Positions 1 to 10,500 of a stretch of 64,000 nt of DNA are shown here, piece after piece. The DNA is taken from positions 62,001 to 126,000 of the forward strand of contig NZ_QGDC01000002.1 in NCBI RefSeq assembly GCF_003324525.1. Direction: 5' to 3'. Positions within the stretch are counted from its first letter, which is position 1. Each line of letters opens with the position of its first letter. This DNA comes from Mucilaginibacter hurinus. Lineage in GTDB: Bacteria > Bacteroidota > Bacteroidia > Sphingobacteriales > Sphingobacteriaceae. The notes below the pieces were generated by a model. That model worked only from the letters and a program-made list of their open reading frames with translations. It made no database searches and was not told the DNA's origin. The position numbers and the translations under genes were made by a program.

Positions 1-2
1 AT

Positions 3-893
3 GAACCCATCAGTTACATACTATCTATTGGCGGTAAACGTTTACGCCCGGCGCTGGTTTTGCTTGCCTGCGATATGTTTGGTGGCGATGTAAATGCCGC
101 AATAAAGCCGGCCCTGGCTATCGAGGTATTCCATAACTTCACGCTGATGCATGATGACATCATGGACAATGCCCCGCTCCGTCGCGGCAAAACTACTGTG
201 CACGAAAAATGGAATTCCAACATCGCTATCCTCTCGGGAGATGTTATGATGGTGGAGGCCAATAAATTAATAATGCAGGTGGACGACCGTATACTGCGTA
301 CGGTAATGAATGTTTTTAACGAAACTGCGCAGGGTGTATGCGAGGGCCAGCAGTTTGACATGAATTTTGAGCAGGATAACTCAGTAACCATTGATGAGTA
401 TATCGACATGATAAGGCTTAAAACCGCGGTATTACTTGGCGGCGCTTTAAAAATAGGCGCACTTATTGGCGGCGCTGATGCTCAAAATGCCGAGAATATT
501 TATCAGTTTGGTGTAAACCTGGGCATAGCCTTTCAATTGCAAGATGATATATTGGATGTATATGGCGACCCTGCAAAATTTGGTAAGCAGGTAGGAGGGG
601 ACATCATTTCAAACAAAAAAACATTTTTATTAATAAAAGCTATTGAGTTGGCTGAAGGAAAAGAAAGCTCCGATTTATATAGTTTGATAGATGCTAAGAA
701 TTTTAATCCTGCTGAAAAAGTTGAAGCTGTGAAAACCCTTTATAACAATTTACAAGTGAAGCAGCACGCCGAGGATACAATGAACACATATGCCGAAAAA
801 GCATTTGAAGCATTAGATAGTATTACTATTGGTGCTGACCACAAACAATACCTGCGTGAGTTTGCAGATGGTTTAATGGTGAGGGATTATTGA
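3..893 (+). CDS. Polyprenyl synthetase (trans-isoprenyl diphosphate synthase), 5' end outside window
   Basis: Condenses isopentenyl diphosphate with an allylic diphosphate to make a linear polyprenyl diphosphate for quinones, carotenoids or lipid carriers. The reading frame is already open at base 3 and begins with GGKRLRP, the family's conserved basic motif, so about 30-40 N-terminal residues lie upstream. Both aspartate-rich motifs are present: DDIMD followed by NAPLRRGKTTVH, and QLQDDILD followed by VYGD. The first motif is the plain DDxxD form without the two-residue insertion of E. coli IspA. A Phe sits five residues before it, a position known to influence chain length, so a short or medium product is plausible but undecided. 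It converges on the downstream exonuclease across a shared hairpin. Confidence 0.93.
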   Translation, partial: EPISYILSIGGKRLRPALVLLACDMFGGDVNAAIKPALAIEVFHNFTLMHDDIMDNAPLRRGKTTVHEKWNSNIAILSGDVMMVEANKLIMQVDDRILRTVMNVFNETAQGVCEGQQFDMNFEQDNSVTIDEYIDMIRLKTAVLLGGALKIGALIGGADAQNAENIYQFGVNLGIAFQLQDDILDVYGDPAKFGKQVGGDIISNKKTFLLIKAIELAEGKESSDLYSLIDAKNFNPAEKVEAVKTLYNNLQVKQHAEDTMNTYAEKAFEALDSITIGADHKQYLREFADGLMVRDY

Positions 894-971
894 GCAAGCC
901 GGGAGTTATGATAAAAATATGCTGAAACATCTTAACGGAACCGGCTGCAGTTCACGGTAAGCCAACATGCA

Positions 972-998
972 AAAAGGTAATATTTAATGTTACCTTTT
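972..998. terminator. Bidirectional hairpin terminator between convergent genes
   Basis: The perfect 9-bp stem AAAAGGTAA / TTACCTTTT with a 9-nt loop lies between the stop of the polyprenyl synthase and the stop of the exonuclease. The A/T-rich arms give a short U-run on both strands, so it can end transcripts from both sides. Confidence 0.6.
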
Positions 999-1023
999 GG
1001 GGATATACTTAATCAAATTAAAC

Positions 1024-2025
1024 CTATCCCTTCTTAAACTTGTCCGCCAATAATTTAAGCATATCATCATTAACAGGTACTGCTGGTTCTTCTTTCTTTT
1101 TGTAAGATTGCTGATTGGTGTTCGGTTTCTGGTAATCTCTTTTTATGGCGTCAGAAGCTCTTAAACTCCCGTTTGCCGGCTGTTGTTTTGGTAATGATTG
1201 TTTAGCCTTTTCGGCAGCCCGCTTAGCGTTCCAACGTTGATAAATTTCATCTACTTTTCGCTTGGTATACAGCGGGAAATCTCCCTGCATCATCCATGAG
1301 TAGTAACTAGGTTCCGCATTGAAAACATCTTCCACCCGCTTCCCTTTGTGCTTGCCAAAGTTTATCAGCTCTTCGCCTGCATCGTTGTATACAAGGCGTC
1401 CGGCAAAATCAACAGGGTTGCTTAAATTAGTAAATTTATGCAGGGCCTCTACGTCTCCAACAACAGGTATGCTTTTTGCTCCTTTTTTATCCGTCCACTC
1501 CATATTGTGGTAGCGCTCAATCTGCGCCAACAATACTTCCATGGTGGCGCGCGTGTCTGCTTCGGCGCTATGGGCGTTAATTATATCTTTCTGACAATAA
1601 AACTGGTAAGCAGCCTTTAAAGTACGCTGCTCCATTTGATGGAAGATATTTTGAACATCAACAAAATGGCGTTTTTCCAGTTCGAATTCAGCCCCGGCAC
1701 GCAAAAATTCTTCCATTAGCATAGGGATATCAAACTTATTTGAATTATACCCAGCTAAATCACATTCACCAATAAAGTCGGCAACAGCCTGCGCCACGGC
1801 TTCAAATTTCGGCTCGTTAGCAATATGTTCGTCATAAATGCCATGTACCATTGACGACTCAATAGGTATGGGCATGCCCGGATTTACCCGCCAGGTTTTA
1901 ACCTCGTCAGTACCGTCCGGGTGAAGTTTTATCACCGCTATCTCTACTATCCGGTCACTCCCTATGTTGGTGCCGGTAGTTTCAAGGTCAAAAAATGCAA
2001 GTGGACGTTTTAAAATAAGTTTCAT
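1024..2025 (-). CDS. DnaQ-like 3'-5' exonuclease with extra C-terminal domain
   Basis: A DEDDh-family exonuclease of 333 residues. FFDLETTG near residue 12 supplies the first Asp-Glu pair, AGYNSNKFDIPML the middle Asp, and NAHSAEADT the His and final Asp. The exonuclease fold covers about residues 8-170. After it comes a second conserved block with INFGKHKGKRVEDV and YYSWMMQGDFPL, found in several stand-alone DnaQ-like nucleases, then a low-complexity, Lys- and Gln-rich tail. It is not the replicative epsilon subunit by architecture; repair or RNA/DNA trimming is the general role of such proteins, and the exact substrate cannot be read from the sequence. The gene stands alone and is divergent from the DUF3857 array. 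Confidence 0.88.
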   Translation of the reverse strand: MKLILKRPLAFFDLETTGTNIGSDRIVEIAVIKLHPDGTDEVKTWRVNPGMPIPIESSMVHGIYDEHIANEPKFEAVAQAVADFIGECDLAGYNSNKFDIPMLMEEFLRAGAEFELEKRHFVDVQNIFHQMEQRTLKAAYQFYCQKDIINAHSAEADTRATMEVLLAQIERYHNMEWTDKKGAKSIPVVGDVEALHKFTNLSNPVDFAGRLVYNDAGEELINFGKHKGKRVEDVFNAEPSYYSWMMQGDFPLYTKRKVDEIYQRWNAKRAAEKAKQSLPKQQPANGSLRASDAIKRDYQKPNTNQQSYKKKEEPAVPVNDDMLKLLADKFKKG

Positions 2026-2134
2026 AGTTGCTAACAGTCGAATGCAAAGGTCTGAAAAACTTTCAGTACAATTAATATTTATTTGTGTATATTAAGCTAT
2101 TATCTTATTTTCAACTCACCAAAAACCTCATGTT

Positions 2135-3552
2135 ATGAAAAAGATGGTTGCGTTCTTTATAGGTCTATTGTGTCAGCAAGTTGCATTTGCCCAGCCGCAG
2201 CCTCAAGATATCACTTTCCAAACTAACACTTCATTCAACGGCAATGCTTTTTCATCTGATTTTCCATTCGGTATTCTTGTTAAACAAGAAGTAGAGAGGC
2301 AGCAATCAGATACATCTGTACATGCGCTTATGTTGGAAGAATATGGCAAAGCTTTTTTTGTCAGTAATACCCCCAACCCCCCGGTGCAATTTGAATACCA
2401 TGCTAAAATAAAATTATTTGACAAGGCTGGATTAAAAAAAGGATTTATAGAAATTCCCTTATATAACCGTGACCGCGCCAGTTTCGAAAAAATTCGGGAG
2501 GTAAAAGCAAAGACCTTTTACAGCGCAGCCGACGGCAGTATAAAATCGGTATCAATGGACGAAAATGATGTGCAAACAATCAGACTTAATGATCATCATA
2601 GCGTAGTAAAGTTTACGCTTCCTGATTTGCAACCAGGCTGTGTAATAGAATATAAATATATCTTAGAAAGCCCATACATCGTTAATTTTAAAACCTGGGA
2701 ATTTCAATCAGACATCCCGAAGCTGTCATCTACTTATAATGTGATAATACCACAGTTTTTCGGCTACGAAGTCACCATGAAAGGTGACCTTAAATTAACG
2801 GGCACTAAAACGCAGGTGGATAAAAAATGTTATTTTTTTAATGGATTGGCTACTGATTGTATCAACACAGTCTATGCTATGAAAGATATACCTGCTTTTG
2901 TTAAAAAAACAGGTATGACATCAGCCAGGGACTTTCGTTCGGCTATATTTTTTCAACTTACGGATATGATTGCGGTGCCAAATTTGCTGATCGTAACTAT
3001 GGCGTATCAGTTAGTATAGGAAAAAACTGGGAAAAATTTGATGAGTATTTGATGTTGCACGACGAACTGGGACAGCAATTAAAAGAAAAAGGCACATTTA
3101 AAAAGAGTGTAGCAGATGCTATTGCCGGGAAAACTAGTGAATTTGACAAGGCAACCGCCATTTATCAGCTTATCCAACAAAACCTAAAATGGAACGGATA
3201 TTATGGCATTTTTAGTCCGGGAGGCGTTAAAAAGGCATTTGACAAAAAGGAAGGTAACATTGCCGATATAAATCTATCGCTAATAGCAGCGTTAAGCGCA
3301 GCCGGCATAAAGGCTGAACCGGTAATTTTGTCAACAAAGGAAAATGGAAAGATAGACAAGGAACTCCCTAGTCTTAACGACTTTAATTATATAATTGGCA
3401 AAGTTAATATTGATGGTAAAACTTATTTTGCTGACGCTAGTGAAACTACTCTTAAGCTTGGCGATTTGCCAGAACGTGCATTAAATGGAGTTGGTCGTGT
3501 ATTCGCTTCAAAAGCAGGTGAGTGGATTCAATTATCTACGCCGAAAATATAA
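2135..3552 (+). pseudogene. DUF3857 / transglutaminase-like protein, frameshifted and 3'-truncated
   Basis: The first of three tandem DUF3857 paralogues. It opens with a good signal peptide (MKKMVAFFIGLL...AFAQ) and follows the next gene closely (for example LQPGCVIEYKY versus LRDGCIIEYKY). Near 2948-2962, by a run of six T, the frame shifts by one base. The continuing frame reads YGYDCGAKF...GKNWEKFDEYL and runs on through the transglutaminase-like region (NLKWNGYYG, GNIADINLSLIAAL). It then stops at 3552 just after EWIQL, where the intact paralogue continues for some 190 more residues. Restoring one base would give about 472 residues against 658 in the neighbour, so the loss of the C-terminal domain is real even if the frameshift were a sequencing error. 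Catalytic Cys is replaced (GNIADIN). Confidence 0.8.
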
Positions 3553-3620
3553 TTCCGACACTAACTTGTCTCCTGTATTTACCATCCAGTAACTGTTATC
3601 TAAACGCTTATCTTATACAT

Positions 3621-5597
3621 ATGAATAAATTTTTACTCCTTTTTACAACTTTATTTTTTTACGTTGAACTGGCCTCAGCTCAGGACTTCAAATACGGTGC
3701 CTACACGCTGGACGAAATGAACATGAAGTCCTATAAAAATGACACTTCGGCGCATGCGGTTGTGTTAAATGAGTTTGGTAAGGCATACTTCAGCTCGCAG
3801 GATGGGATTCCCCTGATTTTTGAACACCATGTTAAGATAAAAATTTTTGATAGCAAGGGCTTTAAAGCCGGCACCATTGAGGTTCCATTACGTATCAATG
3901 GTGACGATCTTGAAAAGATTGATGAAATAAGCGGTGTTACTTATTATAAAGACGATAACGGGAATGTTCAAAAAACCGAATTTGATAATAAGAATGTGTT
4001 TACGACAAAAGACTACAAATACCGGAACACCGCTAAATTTACTATGCCTAATTTGCGAGACGGTTGCATCATTGAATATAAATACCGTGTGACCTCGCCA
4101 TTTAGGCATACATATCATGCCTGGGAATTCCAATCCGATGTCCCTAAGATTTACTCGCTTTACAAGGCGCAAATACCCGCAATTTATACCTATAATATTA
4201 TATTAAGGGGAGGGCTAAAACTGCTTGAGGATAATGAGTACAAACCGCTAGCAGAGCGCGAGTGTTTTTCATACTACGGCACAAAATGCGATTGCTCGAA
4301 CTTCAGCTTCGCCATGAAAGATATACCGGCATTCACCGAGGAGGAACACATGACCTCAAAAAAGAATTTCCTTTCAGCAATTTATTTTGAACTGTCTGAG
4401 TATTACAATCTGAACAATGGTGGCACCCAGAAACTTACCAAAACATGGAAAGACGTTGATTACGAATTAAGCCATGATATAGACTTTGGTGGTCAGGTAA
4501 AAAAGAAGGATTACTTTAAAGATAAGCTAGCACCACTACTTACAGGCGCAACTGACACACTTGACAGAGCTAAAATTGTGTATCGATACGTGCAAAATAA
4601 TATAAAGTGGAATGATATTTACTCGTTCGCTACAGATGGAGGGATTCGTAAAGCTTTTGATAAACATACCGGCATGATAGGCGATATCAATTTAGGGTTG
4701 GTTGCGGCTTTAAGCGCTGCCGGCGTGAATGCCTACCCGGTTTTAATTTCCACACGCGACCACGGTATCGTAAATAAATTAACACCTGTTATCGCTGAGT
4801 TTAATTATGTAGTAGTTAAAACAGATATCGGAGGGAAAACATATTTACTTGACGCTTCTGATCCATTACTATCCTTTGGTATGCTGCCCATGCGTTGCAT
4901 AAACGATCAGGGCCGCGTGATGAGTAATAACAAACCGTCATACTGGATAGATATACCAAAGCAAACCGCCGCTAAGACTTCCTCACTTAATTTTGTGCTC
5001 CAGGAAGACGGTAAACTTAAAGGTACTATTACAAATTATCTGTTCGGTTATGCTGCTTATGCTAAGCGTAGGGAGGTAAAAAAGTTCAATACTAAAGAAG
5101 AATACACTGAGGACTTTGACGAGAAGAGACCACGTTTGAAAGTTTTAAAAAGTGATATAAAGGGACTTGATAGCTTGGATGGTCCTTTAACGGAAACATA
5201 CGAAGTTGAGATAAATACTTACGACAACCTTAACGCGAGTAAGTTGACATTTAACCCTTTTTTATTTAACCGAATAACCGAAAATCCCTTCAAACTCACC
5301 GAACGCAGCTACCCTGTAGATTGGGGGATGTCGTCCAATGAACGAGTAACCCTCACTGTTCAGCTGCCTGAAAAATTCAGCGTTGAAAATCCGCCTAAAA
5401 ATATAAACATGGCCCTGCCGGATGGGGGAGGCAAGTTTGCCACTCTGTTTGATGCGGAGAAAAATAAATTTACCTTTTCGCACGCTATTTTATTAAACAA
5501 GTCTATTTACACACCACAAGAGTATCCTTACTTAAAAGAGTTGTATAATCAAATAATACTATCAGAGAAAGTTGATCTGGTATTTAAAAAGAACTAG
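3621..5597 (+). CDS. DUF3857 and transglutaminase-like domain secreted protein
   Basis: A protein of 658 residues with a signal peptide (MNKFLLLFTTLFFYVELASAQ), then a DUF3857 domain (about residues 50-230), a transglutaminase-like region (about 290-430) and a beta-rich C-terminal domain. The ATG at 3621 is chosen because it starts the signal peptide; the frame is open further upstream but only over non-homologous sequence. In place of the transglutaminase GDCKAL motif it has GDINLGLV, so the catalytic Cys is missing, and the usual His position reads FNYVV; only the Asp of LLDASD remains. It is therefore probably a binding or structural protein rather than an enzyme. The function of this family is not known. 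It is followed without a gap by the third paralogue, which indicates one transcript. Confidence 0.85.
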   Translation: MNKFLLLFTTLFFYVELASAQDFKYGAYTLDEMNMKSYKNDTSAHAVVLNEFGKAYFSSQDGIPLIFEHHVKIKIFDSKGFKAGTIEVPLRINGDDLEKIDEISGVTYYKDDNGNVQKTEFDNKNVFTTKDYKYRNTAKFTMPNLRDGCIIEYKYRVTSPFRHTYHAWEFQSDVPKIYSLYKAQIPAIYTYNIILRGGLKLLEDNEYKPLAERECFSYYGTKCDCSNFSFAMKDIPAFTEEEHMTSKKNFLSAIYFELSEYYNLNNGGTQKLTKTWKDVDYELSHDIDFGGQVKKKDYFKDKLAPLLTGATDTLDRAKIVYRYVQNNIKWNDIYSFATDGGIRKAFDKHTGMIGDINLGLVAALSAAGVNAYPVLISTRDHGIVNKLTPVIAEFNYVVVKTDIGGKTYLLDASDPLLSFGMLPMRCINDQGRVMSNNKPSYWIDIPKQTAAKTSSLNFVLQEDGKLKGTITNYLFGYAAYAKRREVKKFNTKEEYTEDFDEKRPRLKVLKSDIKGLDSLDGPLTETYEVEINTYDNLNASKLTFNPFLFNRITENPFKLTERSYPVDWGMSSNERVTLTVQLPEKFSVENPPKNINMALPDGGGKFATLFDAEKNKFTFSHAILLNKSIYTPQEYPYLKELYNQIILSEKVDLVFKKN

Positions 5598-7501
5598 ATG
5601 AAATATATTATTGTGGTGTGTTTTGTTGTGCTGAATTTTGGTGTCAGTGCGCAACAAAATATGATGTGTCACTTATCCCGAAGGAGTTATTACCTTATGC
5701 CGGTGCTGTAGTAAGAAATAGTGAAGTCAATTATGAAGTTAGGGATATTGACTATAGTAACTATCGGGTCAAAAAGGCAATAACCGTTTTTAATGAAAGC
5801 GGTGATGATGCTGCAGAGATACTTATATGGTATAATAAGCTTAGGCAGGTAAAGTCAGTTAAAGGTATTATATACGATAGTTCGGGTTTGCCTGTCAGCA
5901 AATTCTCTGAAAAGAATTTTGATGACTATTATGGAGGTGGAAGATCATCGCTCTTCGAAGATACGAGGGTAAAAGTTTTCAGGCCTGGTGCAAATGGTTA
6001 TCCTTATACTGTAGAGTATGAATGCGATATACGTGATAACCAAACAATGATAATATCAGACTGGGTGCCGGCTAATATGTTTGGTGTGGCTGTGGAAAAA
6101 AGCTCGTTAACGTTTACATGTAAACCAAGTTTGGCAATTCGCTACAAAGAATATAACATGCCTGTAAAAGCCGTCATAGTAACGGATAAGGCAGGATTTA
6201 AAACGTACACATGGCAGATTAGTAATGCGCGAGCAACCAGGTATGAGCCCTATAGCCCGCCACCCGAAACCTTTTTATCGATGGTTAAAATTGCCCCGGT
6301 AACTTTTACGTATCAAAAAATACATGGCAGTTATAACAACTGGAACGAACTGGGTAAATGGATATATGACGTGTTGCTAACGGACAGGGATATTCTAACA
6401 CCGTCAACCATAGCTACAATAAAAAGTATGACGGCAGGCTTAGCTGACCCTAAACTGAAGGCAAAAAAAGTTTACGAATACATGCAAAATAAAACACGCT
6501 ACATCAGCGTGCAGGTAGGTATAGGGGGGTATAGGCCGTTTCCGGCAAGTGAGGTGGACCAAGTGAGTTATGGCGACTGCAAGGCGCTCACTAATTATAT
6601 GAGGTCATTGTTAAAGGCGGTTGACATCGAATCGTACTACTGCCACGTAGAGGCAGGTACTAACAGGATAGATATGGATCCTGATTTTGCCAGTATGACA
6701 CAGGCAAATCATGCTATTTTATGCATACCATTTAAAAATGATACTACTTTTTTAGAGTGTACCAATCAAAAAATACCATTTGGGTTCGTGGGCGATTTTA
6801 CGGATGACCGCACTGTGCTGGCCTGCACACCTGATGGCGGCAGGCTGATACGAACACCTAAATATAATGCAACTGTTAGCACTCAGGTACGTAAGGCTAC
6901 GCTCAATTTAGATGCAGCCGGCACGCTTAACGGCTACCTACAAACGGAATATAAAGGCTCACAATATGACAATAGGGACCAGATTATTGATGAGCTGCCC
7001 GCGGAGAGAATCAAGAAGTTTAAAAAAATATATCCCATTAATAACCTGGAGATAGATAAGCTTGAACTTACCCAGGACAAGAGTTTGCAACCGGTCACTA
7101 AGGAACATATTATTTTCAGTGCCGATAACTACGCTTCAGCACAAAATGATAAATTACACTTTTCGCCGAACATTGTGAACCAGATGCGCACGCCTTTGCG
7201 CGAGGTTAACAACCGAAAAAACCTGGTTTACATTAACCGCGGGTATACAGATGATGATGAAATAATTTACAAGGTTCCTGAAGGTTTTAAACTTGAAAAG
7301 CATCCGCTTAATGTAGTTTTAATAAAGCCATTCGGAATATTTAACGCCTCTGTTACATTTAAAGATGGTCAATTAATATACAAACGCCGATTGCAAATCA
7401 ATGATGGCGCTTATAGTAAGGATATTTACCCTGATATGGTTAACTTTTACCAGGAAGTTGTAGATGCCGATAATTATACCGCGATATTAGGTAAAAATTG
7501 A
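5598..7501 (+). pseudogene. DUF3857/transglutaminase protein with intact triad, frameshifted after the signal peptide
   Basis: The expected start is the ATG at 5598, immediately after the preceding TAG. It gives a clear signal peptide, MKYIIVVCFVVLNFGVSAQQ. At 5652-5660 (a CAACAAAAT stretch) the frame shifts by one base; the rest of the protein, KYDVSLIPKELLPYAG onwards, is open to 7501. One extra A would join the two parts as AQQKYDVS and give 634 residues. Unlike its two upstream neighbours it keeps the transglutaminase residues: Cys in YGDCKALTNY, His in ANHAILCIP, and an acidic residue in FLECTNQ. It is either a recent pseudogene or an intact gene with a homopolymer error. An in-frame start inside the long frame (5618) would give a protein without a signal peptide and is unlikely. 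Confidence 0.75.
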
Positions 7502-7515
7502 CAAACTGATTTTTA

Positions 7516-10500
7516 CTAGTTCTTGTTGTTTATCATCTCTTCCGCTCTGATTAACATTATAAGCAATTCTTCTAAATTAAAAGGTTTAGCTATGTAGTCG
7601 TTCATGCCCGCCCTGTAGCAATCTTCGCGGTCTTTCACCATGGCATTGGCCGTCATTGCAATAATATAAGGTTGCTTTATTGGCATTGAGCGTAACTTTT
7701 CTGTAGTCTCTAAACCATCCATTTCAGGCATTTGTATATCCATCAAAATTACATCAAAACTAGCATTGTTTATTTTTTCCAACACCTGAAAACCATTAGC
7801 TACTATTTGCGGTGAATATCCCAGTTTGTGCAATATCCTTTCAATCAGCCGTTGGTTAATGGCATTGTCTTCTGCAACTAATATGTTAAGCGGATATTCT
7901 GTTGAAAAACCGGTATTGAGCAATGTATTAGACTTTTCCGGCACAGCCAACTCTTTCTTTGATGTCATAGCCGATTGTATGCTCATTTTAAGTTGCTGCT
8001 GTTTAACCGGCTTAATCAAAATTGAAGAAAAGAGGTTGGCGCACTTCTTTTTAGTTTCATCACCTATTGAGCTTAGCATAATAATCGGCGGCGGGTTTGA
8101 CGTTTTCATTATCCGTTTTGCCAGCTCTACACCATCCATCTCCGGCATTTGCATATCTGTTATCACCAAATCAATTTGGCCGGCTTCCTTGCTATTCAAT
8201 ATCGCTAAAGCACCGTCAGCAGACGAAGCTGTTACCGGAATCAGTTTCCATTGCTCAAGTTGTAACTGCAATATTCTAAGGTTGGTTTGATTGTCATCAA
8301 CGATAATTACCCGCTTGCCTTCCAGTTCCCTAATGTCTGTTGATGCAGCATCGGCTATGTTTTTATTGCTTACCCGACTACGGATAGTAAAATTGAATGA
8401 TGAGCCTTTGCCATGCGTGCTCGTTACACTAATTTCGCCACCCATTAGTTTTACAAGCCTTTCACTGATTGCCAGTCCTAAACCGGTGCCGCCATACTTG
8501 CGGGTAATTGACGAGTCAACCTGTGAAAATGCTTTAAACAAAACATTTAACTTATCTTCCGTAATCCCTATTCCCGTATCAACCACGTTAAACCCAATGG
8601 TTACATCCATTCCGGCTTTGGATACGAGGTATATCTTCAAATATATTTCACCATTATGAGTGAATTTAATAGCATTGTTAACCAGGTTAATCAAAACCTG
8701 CCTTAGTCTTAAAGCATCTCCAACTATTTGCGATGGAACTTCATAATCTATTTCATAAACCAGTTCAAGGCCTTTTTCAGATACCTTTTTGCTGAACAGG
8801 TCCATAACATCCTCAATGCAGCTGCGCAAATCAAAGTCTTCATTTTCTATGTCCATCGAGCCCGACTCTATTTTAGAAAAATCAAGAATGTCATTAATAA
8901 CGCTTACTAAATTTTCGCCGCAAACCATAATGGTGTCATTGTACTCCTTCTGCTCAGCATTCAGGTCTGTTTCCGCAAGTAAGGACGCCATGCCTATAAC
9001 TCCGTTCATGGGTGTTCGGATTTCATGACTCATGGTAGCTAAAAAAACACTCTTTGCCTGGTTCGCCTTTTCAGCTTCTTCTCGCGCTTCCTGCTCATGG
9101 TTCTTTTGCTCCTGTAGCTTTTGATTGAGTTGTTCCAACTCTTGCGTACGCTCCCGCAACTCTTGCGACTGCAGTTGCAACTCCTCTGATTGTGTTAACA
9201 GCTCTTCTGATTGTGCCTGCAACTCTTCAGATTGCGCCTGTAGTTCTTCAGATTGTTCCTGAAGCTCCCTGTTTACAGTATGGAGTTCTTCCGACTGGCT
9301 TTGCAGCTCTTCATTTACAGCTTTCAATTGTTCTGATTGCTGCACCACTTTTGTTGTACGCTCTTTCACCTGCTCTTCAAGCAGTCGTTTCTGCCTGCTG
9401 ATGTTGCGAACACGAAACAAATAAATTCCGTAAATAGCACCTGCAGCAGCCAAAACGCTTAATACTTTAAACCACCAAGTTAGCCAAAACGGCGGCACTA
9501 CGGTTATACTCAACTGCAATTCTTGCGGCGACCACTGCCCTACATTGTTTTGGTACTTAACTCTAAATGTATAATCTCCGGGAGGTAACCTCCTGTAGGT
9601 TGCTCTGTTAACGTTGCCTACGTAGTTCCAGTCCTCATCAAACCCTTCAAGCTTAAATGCGTACATTTTTTTTGCATAGGATAGATAATCGAGCGCCGCA
9701 TATTTAAATGAAACCACGGACTGGTCGTAATTGAGGGTAATTTTCTCGGTTTCCGAAATATCATGTTTCAAAGGGGAGGGGTCGCTGTCATTTTTAGCTA
9801 CGGCTACCGATTGATTGGATATTTGCAAATCTGTAAATACCAATGGGGGGTGATAGGATGTTTTGTTAACTTTTTTCGGATCTATTATATTATAACCGCT
9901 GATACCTCCAAAATATAGTAATCCGCTCCGGCTTTTATAGGCCGAATTTGTTTGAAATTCCTCATTCTGCAAACCATCCTCAGTGGTGAAATTCTTAAAA
10001 ACACCAACAGACGGATCATACCGCGATATTCCTTTATCTGTGGTTACCCATATTCTATGACGGTTGTCTTCCAATACAGCGCGGGTAAAATTGCTGGGTA
10101 AACCATTCTTTGTTGTGAAAACGGTGAACTTGCCGGTTTTAACATTTAAATGGTTGAGACCCATGGCGGTACATATCCATATATTTCCTTTGTGATCTTC
10201 AAGCAAGGCAGGAGCTTCGTTATCACTTATACTGTTTTTACCCGGTGTATGCTTAAAATGGGTAAACGTGTTGCTTTCTCTATTAAATTTATCCAGTCCG
10301 CCTCCGCCGGTACCAATCCATAAATTTCCCTTAGTGTCCACCAATAGCGATGATATATAATTGCTGGTTAATGATGCCGGATTAAAAGGATCATTACGAT
10401 AATGCGTGAATTTCCCGGTAGCTGCATCCAACATATCAACACCCTGCCCAAGTGTGCCAATCCATATCTTCTTATCAGGCGTTTGTGCAAGGGCGTATAT

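Noticed and set aside
2945..2965. Programmed -1 frameshift in the first DUF3857 gene
   Set aside because: The T-run is not in the X XXY YYZ register with the zero frame, and the gene is also truncated at its 3' end, so decay is the simpler explanation.
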